64,000 nucleotides of DNA from an uncultured Prolixibacteraceae bacterium (GTDB lineage: Bacteria > Bacteroidota > Bacteroidia > Bacteroidales > Prolixibacteraceae): NCBI GenBank assembly GCA_937915865.1, contig CALGIG010000099.1, positions 59,417 through 123,416 of the forward strand, written 5' to 3'. A program made the translations under genes and the position numbers. Shown here in pieces: positions 28,826-37,154 of this stretch. Numbering within the stretch: the first letter of the stretch is position 1; each line of letters opens with the position of its first letter. The notes under the pieces were generated by a model. That model searched no databases, was not told where the DNA came from, and saw only the letters and a program-made list of their open reading frames with translations.

Positions 28826-29131
28826 ATGAAATCAAATTTTTACCTGAAGTTTTCATATTTCAGTACAATGCTGCTTTTATTGTCCTCCTGTGCAGCAAAG
28901 CCAAAAGGAGAAATGGAAGCTGTATTTAAAGGAGGAGCAGGGTTCTGGTCTGGATTATGGCATGGGATAATCCTTCCATTTTCTCTATTAGGAAAAGTTT
29001 TTAACCTGAATATAGGAATCCACGAAACTTATTATTCAGGTCCTGCATATTGGTTTGGATTCCTGTTTGGGCTAATTTGCCTGATGAAATTTGCTGGTTT
29101 TGTTGCTGTACACACGGCAAAACACAAATAA
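28826..29131 (+). CDS. small lipoprotein/membrane protein
   Basis: 101 residues. Lipoprotein signal LLLLSSC (Cys at residue 22), then a glycine- and tryptophan-rich segment (GGAGFWSGLWHGIILPFSLLGKVFN) and a C-terminal helix (WFGFLFGLICLMKFAGFVAV). Found in similar form in Bacteroidota genomic islands. Function unknown. Confidence 0.65.
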   Translation: MKSNFYLKFSYFSTMLLLLSSCAAKPKGEMEAVFKGGAGFWSGLWHGIILPFSLLGKVFNLNIGIHETYYSGPAYWFGFLFGLICLMKFAGFVAVHTAKHK

Positions 29132-29264
29132 TCTCTATTAGTAAAGGAAATTGTACAATTGGCACAAAACAGGTTTTCAAGCTGTATTTTTCAGTTCATT
29201 TTTGAGAAGGTCTTTCCCTGTCTGTGCTTTAGCTGAAATAGAAGAACCACTGAAAAATGGCAAG

Positions 29265-29304
29265 ATCAGGAGCTGCAACATTAGGTTATGGCTCCTGATT
29301 TTTT
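29265..29304 (+). terminator. rho-independent terminator
   Basis: ATCAGGAGC (29265-29273) and GCTCCTGAT (29291-29299) with a following T-run; downstream of the small lipoprotein gene. Confidence 0.75.
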
Positions 29305-29352
29305 ACTTCATACTCTTGCTGCCCTGCCAGATTTTTAAATTACAATAGAAGG

Positions 29353-29394
29353 TGTCCAACTGTCCAAAATACTAGGGATTCTGGACACTGGACA
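29353..29394. repeat. TGTCCA nested inverted site (copy 2)
   Basis: TGTCCA boxes at 29353 and 29361 face TGGACA boxes at 29382 and 29389 around an ACTAGGGATTC centre. It has the same box spacing and TAGGG core as 25633-25675. It sits 54 bases upstream of the 100-residue gene. Confidence 0.6.
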
Positions 29395-29447
29395 GTTATT
29401 AACGACAGCAATTTTAGAACCCCTAACCAAAAATCCAATAAACTAAC

Positions 29448-29750
29448 ATGGATAAAAAACTTGTAATTCACCTTATCCGTGAAGAACTCCGAAATAAATT
29501 CCTGATGAATACATTGCGAAGTTTAGGCTTTGACTGTACATCCTATACACTGATCATCAGTGAGCAGATTTTAACCTTTGTCGGATTCACAGAGAAATCG
29601 GATAACCTCTATCAATGGTATTTCCAGATTATTGACAAAGCTGTCGAAGAAATAACATTTTTGAATTTGGATGAGATGCTGGATAAGTGGTCAGTTCATA
29701 TCTACATTGAGCTACTGGAAGCAAAGTTGAATGAGTTAATGAGTAAATGA
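29448..29750 (+). CDS. small soluble protein of unknown function
   Basis: 100 residues starting MDKKLVIHLIREELRNKFLMNTLRSLGF; mixed helix with Trp-rich middle (NLYQWYFQIIDKAVEEI). No signal or membrane segment. It is convergent with the XRE gene. No family recognised; the length, codon flow and upstream repeat support a real gene. Confidence 0.55.
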   Translation: MDKKLVIHLIREELRNKFLMNTLRSLGFDCTSYTLIISEQILTFVGFTEKSDNLYQWYFQIIDKAVEEITFLNLDEMLDKWSVHIYIELLEAKLNELMSK

Positions 29751-29790
29751 CATGGTTTTCTCCTGTGTCTATAAATTTAGCCTGTTCTGT

Positions 29791-30018
29791 TCAATCAAAT
29801 TTGAACAACTCCAAAACCTTTACTTCCAATGCCTGACTGATTACCTGCAAAGTTTTCAGAGTTGGGTTAGCTTGTCCTGATTCAATCTTGGACATGTCGG
29901 ACTTGTCAAAATTACAATGATCAGCAAGGTCCTGCTGAGTCATATTTCTCTCTTCCCGTAATTGTTTAATGCGGGCACCAACCTGAGCAGATAATTGTAT
30001 AAAAACCCTCGTCTTCAT
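29791..30018 (-). CDS. XRE-family helix-turn-helix transcriptional regulator
   Basis: 75 residues that are almost entirely the Cro/CI HTH: VGARIKQLREERNMTQQDLADHCNFDKSDMSKIESGQANPTLKTL. It is divergent from the lipoprotein operon at 30165. A perfect 16-bp palindrome lies at the divergent operon's predicted start site, so it probably represses that promoter. No inducer domain is present. Confidence 0.93.
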   Translation of the reverse strand: MKTRVFIQLSAQVGARIKQLREERNMTQQDLADHCNFDKSDMSKIESGQANPTLKTLQVISQALEVKVLELFKFD

Positions 30019-30049
30019 TTTGATTAACGAAGGTTTTGAATTAAATTTG
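30019..30049 (+). promoter_or_regulatory. promoter of the lipoprotein/membrane gene set
   Basis: TTTG (30019-30022), a 19-base spacer and TAAATTTG (30042-30049) match the Bacteroidota promoter exactly; start predicted near 30057, about 108 bases before the gene at 30165. Confidence 0.7.
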
Positions 30050-30057
30050 GTTACAGG

Positions 30058-30073
30058 TTGGGATATATCCCAA
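30058..30073. promoter_or_regulatory. palindromic operator
   Basis: TTGGGATATATCCCAA, a perfect 16-bp palindrome exactly at the predicted transcription start, between the XRE gene and its divergent neighbour. Confidence 0.65.
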
Positions 30074-30164
30074 TTTTAATTTATTACATACACTAAGCAG
30101 GACATTGCTTTTAATACTTTGACTGAATACAATAAAAAACAAATTAACACATAACACACTTATT

Positions 30165-30926
30165 ATGAACAAACTTATTTATCTGTTATCAGTTACAACA
30201 ATCCTTTTTTCAGGTTGCAAAAGTGCTTTTCAATTTTCTTCTTTAGACCCACAAGGTCAGGTCTTGTTAAGGCTTCCGGCACTTGAACCCATTGTTTATG
30301 TCCCTTCCCTTGAAAATGCCTATTCAAAAGGTAATTCATATTCAGCCGGAAGTGCAGTTAATGTTGGATTTGGTGTTGCAATTGTGAATGCAGCAACAGT
30401 AAATTATGCAGACAAAAGAGTTAATGATGCCATTACCATCTTTGAGAGGGATGTAAAGAACAATATTTCCAATTACGTTGGAGAGAAAAAAGGAAAAATA
30501 ACATTCAAAATAACCAATTCGAGCTATTCCTATAAATCAAAGACCGGATTATTCTTCGGTACCTGGTTGGGTTCCTCAGCATTGATTTTTGCACCTTTAT
30601 ATTCTTCGATGGAGAAATCCTCCAATGTTGGCAGTACTGTTGCCACTTCCCTTGCTGTACCTGCTGTAACAGCTTTGATATTACCCGCAATTATAAAACC
30701 TGAAGCAACCCAGACTATTGAGGCTGAAGTTGAAATAATGAATGTGAAAGGTGATATTATTGGAAGATACACCGGAATAGGTGTCGGTAAATACAAAAGT
30801 ACGATGTACAATATTCCCAAGGATGTCAACAGGATTGTCAATGTGGATGCTGTTAAAAATGCACTGCGTGAGATTAAAATAAAGATTGACAATGACAATG
30901 CCAGACTTTCCCAGCTATTAAAATAA
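30165..30926 (+). CDS. lipoprotein of unknown function
   Basis: 253 residues with lipobox LFSGC (Cys 18). A surface or periplasmic domain follows, containing NVGFGVAIVNAATVNYADKR and, at about 125-175, two hydrophobic glycine/alanine-rich stretches (GLFFGTWLGSSALIFAPLY, VATSLAVPAVTALILPAII) that may be membrane-inserted. First gene under the XRE-operator promoter. No family recognised. Confidence 0.65.
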   Translation: MNKLIYLLSVTTILFSGCKSAFQFSSLDPQGQVLLRLPALEPIVYVPSLENAYSKGNSYSAGSAVNVGFGVAIVNAATVNYADKRVNDAITIFERDVKNNISNYVGEKKGKITFKITNSSYSYKSKTGLFFGTWLGSSALIFAPLYSSMEKSSNVGSTVATSLAVPAVTALILPAIIKPEATQTIEAEVEIMNVKGDIIGRYTGIGVGKYKSTMYNIPKDVNRIVNVDAVKNALREIKIKIDNDNARLSQLLK

Positions 30927-30965
30927 AGATATTAAATTATAAAAGTACTTCATTAAAAATACTAG

Positions 30966-31547
30966 ATGAAAAACTGGATTATTGTTTCAATGATAATAAT
31001 GGTGATTGCATTTGCTGTTGGTATAAATGCAGTCACCAAAAGCGCCAATGATTATTGGACTCTTTCTATAATTAGTGGGCTTGTTATTTTGGGAGGAATC
31101 ATATCTTTTTACTCAAAAAGATACGTTTTAACATCTTCCCTGCTTGTTTTGGGAGGGATATTATCTCTCCCTTTGGGTATTCTGGTAATAATTGCAGGAA
31201 TTAAAATCTATTTTTTATCAAAAGATAAAAGACAACGGAATATTGTGGCCCCTGTTATCAAGGAGAATGATAACCCGGAACATTCACCGGCTATTACATA
31301 TATTCTGATTTTAAACTTCTCTTTTGTAATTACTGCAATAGTTTATCATGGCTGGACATTAATAATTGCCTTTAAGCAAAGTATGTTAGCCGGATTTTTA
31401 ACTGTTATCTTCCCTGTTATTTCAAACATCTATTGGATTTACAGGATGTTTGACAATACGTTGTACTTCAGATTAGCAATGGCCACCATAGTTCTTGGCA
31501 TAATCAGGTTAGTAACTCAAAAAATATTATTCAGAGGGTATAATTAA
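30966..31547 (+). CDS. multi-helix membrane protein of unknown function
   Basis: 193 residues with about six hydrophobic helices (near residues 4-20, 32-48, 54-78, 111-130, 136-155 and 162-190) and a short basic cytosolic loop (FLSKDKRQRN). It lies 39 bases behind the lipoprotein gene in the same direction. No family recognised. Confidence 0.65.
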   Translation: MKNWIIVSMIIMVIAFAVGINAVTKSANDYWTLSIISGLVILGGIISFYSKRYVLTSSLLVLGGILSLPLGILVIIAGIKIYFLSKDKRQRNIVAPVIKENDNPEHSPAITYILILNFSFVITAIVYHGWTLIIAFKQSMLAGFLTVIFPVISNIYWIYRMFDNTLYFRLAMATIVLGIIRLVTQKILFRGYN

Positions 31548-31570
31548 TCAAATTAATAAAAAACAATTTT

Positions 31571-31984
31571 ATGAAAATCTTTCTAACACTATTGCTTACT
31601 TTTTGCTTTTATTCTGCCATGTATTACAGGAGTGCAACGCGCCAATTAAGATTGTTTTTAAAATCGGAGAATATGGATGATATAATGAAAAGAGTAACAA
31701 CACTACCTCTTTTAATTGGTAATACGGATACTGAATCCTATTTGGCACAGCCATTTGTTTTGGTTTTAAGGGTAGTAGCAATCATTATTGAAATATTATG
31801 CTGTTGGTGGGCATATAGTCTGGCACACTGGTGGGGAACACTATTTGTTATCCTGATTGGTGGAGGGTTGGCAATTTCAAGAAAAATTCAAATAGACTAT
31901 ATTGATATTTTTATAAACCGGGCAAGAATACTACTGATTTTTAGCATTCTGATTATTGCAGGGATTCTGCTTGGAGGTTCCTGA
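31571..31984 (+). CDS. small membrane protein of unknown function
   Basis: 137 residues with a hydrophobic N-terminus and three later helices (VLVLRVVAIIIEILCCWWAYSL, LFVILIGGGLAI, ILLIFSILIIAGILLGG). It lies 23 bases after the preceding membrane-protein gene, probably in the same operon. Confidence 0.6.
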   Translation: MKIFLTLLLTFCFYSAMYYRSATRQLRLFLKSENMDDIMKRVTTLPLLIGNTDTESYLAQPFVLVLRVVAIIIEILCCWWAYSLAHWWGTLFVILIGGGLAISRKIQIDYIDIFINRARILLIFSILIIAGILLGGS

Positions 31985-32140
31985 GAATGATTTTAAAACA
32001 AATTATTCTCAATGAAAAATGATGTTCCAATATCAAATGAGATCAGCAATTTAAACTCAAAAGCCTCTCAAAGTTCTCCGAATATTTTAGAGAACCTTTG
32101 AAAGAGAACTACCTCGATCATATAATCAACACGGGGTTAG

Positions 32141-32416
32141 CCGAAGGGTTACCATCATCGGTTGATTAAATGGATACTGAACAAATACAAACGTTTCAAA
32201 CGAAGCAAAGTTAAAGCTGTGCAATGGTTGAAATGGGTGTGCAACCGGTATCCAAATTTATTTTATCACTGGGTTTTAGGTTATCAGTTAACCTAAGGAA
32301 TTGACTGCATGATAAGAGCCGTATGAATTGAGAGGTTCACAGCCTGTCCCGATATTTCATCGGGATACGGTTCTGAGAGAGGTTTAGGGGTGAAACTCCC
32401 CTTTACCTACTCGACT
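32141..32416 (+). mobile_element. 3' remnant of a group II intron (maturase tail, domains V-VI)
   Basis: A short frame ending at 32296 reads RLIKWILNKYKRFKRSK then KAVQWLKWVCNRYPNLFYHW, the C-terminus of a group II intron reverse transcriptase/maturase. Behind it come a domain V-like AGAGCCGTATGAATTGAGAG (from 32315), ACGGTTCTGAGAGAGG, and a domain VI-like AGGGGTGAAACTCCCC ending TACTCGAC. The 5' intron and nearly all of the enzyme are missing. The domain V loop holds an extra hairpin (CCCGAT-ATTTC-ATCGGG), so the ribozyme is surely dead. From 31985 to 32140 only an imperfect stem-loop (32064-32106) is seen. Confidence 0.8.
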
Positions 32417-32427
32417 GTATGCCGTTT

Positions 32428-33435
32428 TTATTTTTGTTTCCTCCATTCGTCCAGTGTAATCTGTCGGTCAGTTTTAGTGTCTAAATATGTAATCTCAAAA
32501 GTTAATGTGTCAACAAAGAAATTAAATTGAGAAACCGAATTAGTTCCATTGTCGTGTCCAACCTTTACCCAATACTTACTTGATTTTGTATGTTTAGGTT
32601 CTTGATAAATTGAAACGACATCACAACTTTTACAATTTTTAACCTCTGGCAAATTATAAATTAAGTCGAATATTTTTGTGCGTCTTTCATTATCATTTTT
32701 ACAAATTTCGTTGTCTGGTCTGTTACTTGGATAGAAAAGTTCAGTCAATAGTTTTGAATTTTTTTTTGAAAGTTCGTTTGCTCTTTTTTGTGCGTCTTTG
32801 TAAAAAAAATAATGGTCGTGGTCATCTTGTCTCAAAATCTCATTGTATTCTTTGATTGCTTGTTCTTTATTGCCTATTACTTCGTAATAATTCGCCAAAA
32901 TAAAATCTGTTATATACCAATGTCTGCCTGCACTGTCAATAAGTTGTCGAGCTTTGTTATAATCCAGAAGCTTAATATAGTTACATGCTAAATGAATACA
33001 GTCACTACTTCCAAAAGAAAATTTTCCTCCAAGTTTTTCATGGTTATTCGTTTCAGAATTATAAATTTCTTCGATGGCTTTTGAAAACTCGCCCATTTTA
33101 TAAAATGTTTCAGCTCTTAAATCATACAAAGAACCCAATTTATTCCATCTCACATTATTTGGGTCTGCTTCAGCTTTTATCTTTTTAATTAGAAGTTGAG
33201 TTTCATTAATTACCTTATTGGGATTTGATTCAATATGGACGTAGAAATCAACAATTAATTTATCAAACCTGTCAAGTTCATCACTTGCTCGTTGCATTTC
33301 TTCTTCTACATCACAACTCACGCAAATTGCTTTGTCCTTATGAGTTGGATTTTTGCAATTTGTCAGAAGAAGGAAACATGTTAATATGTAAAGAGTATTC
33401 TTCAATGTCCTTTGGGTTTTTCTAAAATTACGCAC
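32428..33435 (-). CDS. TPR-like lipoprotein of unknown function
   Basis: 335 residues, lipobox LLTNC (Cys 27), a CVSC pair directly after it (CVSCDVEEEMQ), then helical repeats with TPR character (LRAETFYKMGEFSKAIEEIYNSE; YYEVIGNKEQAIKEYNEIL) to about residue 220. The C-terminal 115 residues are beta-rich (KYWVKVGHDNGTNSVSQFNFF). It begins immediately inside a cassette-like repeat, and the intron remnant lies just beyond its 3' end. Probably a passenger of the island. Confidence 0.6.
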   Translation of the reverse strand: MRNFRKTQRTLKNTLYILTCFLLLTNCKNPTHKDKAICVSCDVEEEMQRASDELDRFDKLIVDFYVHIESNPNKVINETQLLIKKIKAEADPNNVRWNKLGSLYDLRAETFYKMGEFSKAIEEIYNSETNNHEKLGGKFSFGSSDCIHLACNYIKLLDYNKARQLIDSAGRHWYITDFILANYYEVIGNKEQAIKEYNEILRQDDHDHYFFYKDAQKRANELSKKNSKLLTELFYPSNRPDNEICKNDNERRTKIFDLIYNLPEVKNCKSCDVVSIYQEPKHTKSSKYWVKVGHDNGTNSVSQFNFFVDTLTFEITYLDTKTDRQITLDEWRKQK

Positions 33436-33455
33436 AACGGCAGTCTGTCTAAAAA
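33432..33455. repeat. 24-bp cassette-border repeat, copy 1
   Basis: GCACAACGGCAGTCTGTCTA plus AAAA. The copy at 35605-35628 differs at one base. Together they flank the DUF262 gene in direct orientation. An inverted partial copy (TTTTTAGACAGTCTGACGGT) is at 33535-33554. Confidence 0.7.
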
Positions 33456-33683
33456 GTAAAATTAAGTTCCTGAGAATTTAATATTCACATTTTTTGTAAA
33501 TCTATATACGAATAAATTAATCACACAAATATGTTTTTAGACAGTCTGACGGTAAATTGTATGAGTAGTGGCAGATTGCGTGGTAGTTTCCTGTCAAACC
33601 GATACGCAGTTTGGGCGGGCTACAAACCTTGATTTTAGTGCAATCTTGCCCATTTGGTATGTACAGTGTTGTGCTTTCGTGCT

Positions 33684-35531
33684 TTATTCTACATTTTCTA
33701 TTTCTTCCTCTTCTACTTCTTCAATATCTTCAGGTATTTCAAAATGTTTATCAATTCCCCATCGTTCAATAATCCAAGAGACAAGCAATTCTCTTCGTTC
33801 CTTGCAACTATCGGCAGTCCAATCCTCAAATTCTGAAATTTTCCTTTCTTGTCTTATATCTGAATTTGCATAACAATATCCTGTACCAGAGTTTCCTTTT
33901 TTCCTATTAAAGTCAAAATTCAAATAGTGAGAATTGTCTTTTGTCAAAACGATATTTGAAATATCATGGAGGTATAAGCGAATATCTGAATCAGACCATT
34001 TCTTTTTCCATTCTGAATTTTCGTCAGGATTTTGAGGAAGAATATGCTCAAATGTAGCATCTGTCAAATCACTCCATGCCAATTTGGGTTTTGCTCCTTT
34101 TCCCTCAGTTTTTAATAGCCATAATTCAAATTCGTATAAGGTATATCTTAATAACCTACGCCAATGATACCAATCATAAAATTCCTTTTTTAACTGTTTT
34201 CTAAAACCATTCTCGTTTGAATACCAGTTAATTGTTCCTAAAATCCAGTCGGTTACTGATTCTACACTATGTTTTTTTGAAAAAATATCATCAGCCCATC
34301 TATAAAACTGAGATAGGCCAGCATTGCTACGTTTCGCCGACCACATGAAGACTCGGTAAGAAAACAATTCTAAAGCTTTTAGTAATTCGATATAACTCTC
34401 TATAGTTATTTCTCCTGCAATTACACCTTTTCTAACAGCAATCATTAACGGAAGAAAGTTTGCAACATTCCCCGCATTTTTAATTTTAGTCAACCATGTA
34501 AACTCACCTTCTATTTTAGAATCTTTAGATGGCTTTATTATTGCTGAATAGTGCATTGATATTTCCGCTAAACCTGAGGTTATTGTTGATATGAAATTCT
34601 GTGTATCCTCTTTAGTTTTCTTAGAAAAATCCCTCAATGGTATAACATCATTAGATTTAAACCCAGTATAACCGTTCCAATTTTTTGGAGTGTAGGAATG
34701 GTACAATGTCCACGCAATTCTCAAACACTGACTCTCGCTACCATTACAGTTTGCTATGTTTATATAAACTTCTTTCCATGATTTATTAATAGTGCTTGTT
34801 AAATCTTCTTTTTCGTTTGGTAATCTAACATTCCTATAAACCCAGTACATCAAATAGTTTTTTAACAATTCTAATGATGAAAGATCCTTACCCCTCGAAT
34901 TCATTAGCTCAAAAGTCATTCCTATTTCACTTTCTACTTCAATAGGATAGAATGAAAAATTAAGTTTTCTAATGATTGCATCAAATAAATCTTTTAGGTA
35001 ATTGATACCATCTACTCCTCGTTTTTCTATTTGCTCACAAATGTGCAACTTTAGGTAATCATAGCCTTCCAAAAGTCGTTTTTGATGAACAGTTGATGAA
35101 TTAACATTTGTACTTCCCTTTGATATTAAGTCAAAAAAGAAGTCTGCTGTATCATTATTTAACCTCAGCTTACTTTTAGCTCCTGACAAAAGATAAATTG
35201 GGATTTCAGCTTTAAAATCTTCCTCTCCCTTATTAATCAATTCGTTTAAAATGATAGCTAAATATAAACTACAGGTTGTCAGCCTCTGTTGTCCGTCTAC
35301 AATATCGACAACCTCCAACTTTTTAGTACCGTAATTCTCCGTAGGCTTGTCTGTTGGTTGATAAATTACAATTGTTCCTGTATAATGACTAATAATCTTG
35401 TCGTCAATTAATGCGTCAATGTCTTGAACAAAATCTTTCCATTGTTTTTCTTCCCAAGCGTATCCACGTTGATAATCGGGAATCTGAAATATTTTTCCTT
35501 CAAGTAGGTTTGATAGGTTTTTATTTTCCAT
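33684..35531 (-). CDS. DUF262/DUF1524 protein (GmrSD-like, probable type IV restriction or related defence)
   Basis: 615 residues. The N-terminal DUF262 (ParB/Srx-like NTPase) has IPDYQRGYAWEEKQWKDFV and VVDIVDGQQRLTTCSLYL. The C-terminal DUF1524 HNH-like nuclease region has DATFEHILPQNPDENSEW and DISNIVLTKDNSHYLN. GmrS/GmrD-type enzymes cut modified phage DNA; here both parts are in one chain, as in GmrSD and many solo relatives. It stands alone between 24-bp direct repeats like a gene cassette. The anti-phage role is by family analogy. Confidence 0.85.
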   Translation of the reverse strand: MENKNLSNLLEGKIFQIPDYQRGYAWEEKQWKDFVQDIDALIDDKIISHYTGTIVIYQPTDKPTENYGTKKLEVVDIVDGQQRLTTCSLYLAIILNELINKGEEDFKAEIPIYLLSGAKSKLRLNNDTADFFFDLISKGSTNVNSSTVHQKRLLEGYDYLKLHICEQIEKRGVDGINYLKDLFDAIIRKLNFSFYPIEVESEIGMTFELMNSRGKDLSSLELLKNYLMYWVYRNVRLPNEKEDLTSTINKSWKEVYINIANCNGSESQCLRIAWTLYHSYTPKNWNGYTGFKSNDVIPLRDFSKKTKEDTQNFISTITSGLAEISMHYSAIIKPSKDSKIEGEFTWLTKIKNAGNVANFLPLMIAVRKGVIAGEITIESYIELLKALELFSYRVFMWSAKRSNAGLSQFYRWADDIFSKKHSVESVTDWILGTINWYSNENGFRKQLKKEFYDWYHWRRLLRYTLYEFELWLLKTEGKGAKPKLAWSDLTDATFEHILPQNPDENSEWKKKWSDSDIRLYLHDISNIVLTKDNSHYLNFDFNRKKGNSGTGYCYANSDIRQERKISEFEDWTADSCKERRELLVSWIIERWGIDKHFEIPEDIEEVEEEEIENVE

Positions 35532-35604
35532 AATATTTTAAGTTTTTTTCAAAGCTATCTTTTCATAACGCCAAAATGTGTCGCAGTTGCTCTTTTTGCA
35601 TGAA

Positions 35605-35628
35605 GCACAAGGGCAGTCTGTCTAAAAA
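35605..35628. repeat. 24-bp cassette-border repeat, copy 2
   Basis: GCACAAGGGCAGTCTGTCTA plus AAAA, 23 of 24 bases identical to 33432-33455 and in the same direction. No gene is present from 35532 to 36440; that stretch holds this repeat, a stem-loop at about 35850-35899, the MITE-like element and inverted repeat A. Confidence 0.7.
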
Positions 35629-35905
35629 CCTATTTTTGGAACACTTAAATTGGGCTTATAACATCGATTTTGGTCAATGTCTTTATAACAAGAGTTTTTT
35701 ATTGTCATTTTGATTGTTTGATTTATAAGGCTTAAAATTAGCTTTAAATGAGTGATTTTGGAATAAAAAAACATAAAAATACACGTCAAATATTCTTTTA
35801 GTTTAACCATAACCATTTGGACAACCCCATGTTTTTTAATGAATTCAGGTATTTTTCTTTCAGAGTTACTCTAAAATTTCTGAAGAACTCTGAAAAAAAC
35901 TTATT

Positions 35906-36106
35906 GGTATAAGCGTTTAGACCGCCATTTATTAATGCTTGATTTATAACAACATATAAATTCAACCAGATAATATTCGATAGTCAGTACGCATAATATC
36001 TCTAAAAAATATTAATTTAAGAAATGGAATATTGCGTAAATAGTTATAATTCAATCATATATTATTGCCAATCAAAATATATTTGGGCGGCTTATGCGCT
36101 TATACC
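35906..36106. mobile_element. MITE-like element, 201 bp
   Basis: Terminal inverted repeats GGTATAAGCG...CCGCC (35906-35926) and the complement (36086-36106) match at 17 of 21 positions. A perfect 12-bp direct repeat AAAAAACTTATT borders both ends (35894-35905 and 36107-36118), as expected of a target duplication. There is no coding capacity. The transposase that moved it is not in the window. Confidence 0.75.
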
Positions 36107-36276
36107 AAAAAACTTATTTCCTCATAAAAACAGACCTTTGACCGCTTAGGTTTATCCCCAAAATCTGATCTTTTAAAATCTTCGTTAAGTGCATGACTCT
36201 GATTCTGGTTGGGTTGTAGTTCAACCGGGAATAATCGCTGGGCGTTGCACGCCGCTCATATTCCTATTTATTACCT

Positions 36277-36400
36277 GCTGGGTTTTATTTTTCAGTCATT
36301 ATATTTTCAATTTTAGCACTGTCATGATTTTGTTTTTCGGGTCGGCAAAAAGGCGTTGAAAAAAAGACAAGCTCTTTTGCAATTTTTGGTTATGACTTGG
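36277..36400. repeat. inverted repeat A, left border of the 15-kb module
   Basis: About 124 bases, roughly 80% identical by eye to the reverse complement of 51423-51545. Shared blocks include TTATTTTT.AGTCATTATATT, CGGCAAAAA.GCGTTGA and AGCTCTTTTGCAATTTTTGG. The similarity resumes farther in at GCAAATGTGCTTGGC. It lies 40 bases beyond the last gene of the peptide operon. Confidence 0.75.
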
Positions 36401-36440
36401 ATCGTGCGATTGGCAAATGTGCTTGGCTGGGGTGGGTTGG

Positions 36441-37154
36441 CTATTCTTCAACATCATTATGCCATTTCAAATTTGTTCCAAACAGATTTCGCCATTTCCA
36501 TTTTAAGGATTTTTCTTCTTTTCCAATTTCATCGATTAAGATTTCAATTTTCGTCTTGTTTTGAGTGTTTTTTGTGTAATTAAGCAATACCGGTAAATTA
36601 GAATTAAATGTTTGCCACCAACCCCATTCATTTGAACACAACTGAATTAAATAGACGCTATCTATTTCAAAGGTTAGTATATAATCTAAGTCAAATAAGT
36701 CTTTAGATTTCAATCCTATTCTTTGTATTTTTGATAAAAATAAGTCCGTTGGTGAAAGAGTTGGGTATGAAAGATTGAATCGTTTATTTATTTCAATTGG
36801 TTGGCAAAGAATAATATTATCAAGAAAAAAGTCTATAGAAATATTTTGTGAGGTATAAAAACTCCGCCGTTGGTTACCATGAAGCATTTTTACATTTTTA
36901 TTATTTTCATAATTTAAACCTATTAGTAATTTCTCTAAATCATCAATGTCTTTACTATTAACAACAAAGTCAATATCTCCAAACTGTTGACGATTCTCAA
37001 AAAGCCATTCCTTTTTTGATAAGTCGAGAAAAAGTAAGGCAACACTACCAAATAATCTCAACTCAATATTTTTGCTTTTGCATTCTTTGAGGATTGAATT
37101 TGCTGTTTGAAACAGAATCTCATTTCTTATGTACATTGGATTATTCTGCATCAT
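36441..37154 (-). CDS. nucleotidyltransferase-fold protein, last gene of the peptide operon
   Basis: 237 residues. The nucleotidyltransferase motif IELRLFGSVALLF (GS near residue 37) is followed by FGDIDFVV (DxD near 61-63). A third carboxylate candidate is in NISIDFFLD near 108. The pattern resembles the NTP_transf_5/AbiEii-like families; NTP_transf_5 members occur in lasso-peptide and lanthipeptide clusters. It overlaps the phosphoesterase gene by 4 bases. It may transfer a nucleotide or act as a regulator; the substrate is not visible. Confidence 0.7.
   Translation of the reverse strand: MMQNNPMYIRNEILFQTANSILKECKSKNIELRLFGSVALLFLDLSKKEWLFENRQQFGDIDFVVNSKDIDDLEKLLIGLNYENNKNVKMLHGNQRRSFYTSQNISIDFFLDNIILCQPIEINKRFNLSYPTLSPTDLFLSKIQRIGLKSKDLFDLDYILTFEIDSVYLIQLCSNEWGWWQTFNSNLPVLLNYTKNTQNKTKIEILIDEIGKEEKSLKWKWRNLFGTNLKWHNDVEE

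Noticed and set aside
29151..29348. 65-residue reading frame
   Set aside because: It spans the terminator at 29265-29304 and has low-complexity hydrophobic content without a convincing start.
35622..35816. 64-residue reading frame on the minus strand
   Set aside because: Starts in AT-rich repeat sequence next to the cassette border and has no recognisable feature.
33421..36440. Integron with attC sites
   Set aside because: Cassette-like spacing is present, but no integron integrase and no paired core sites of the attC type could be found.
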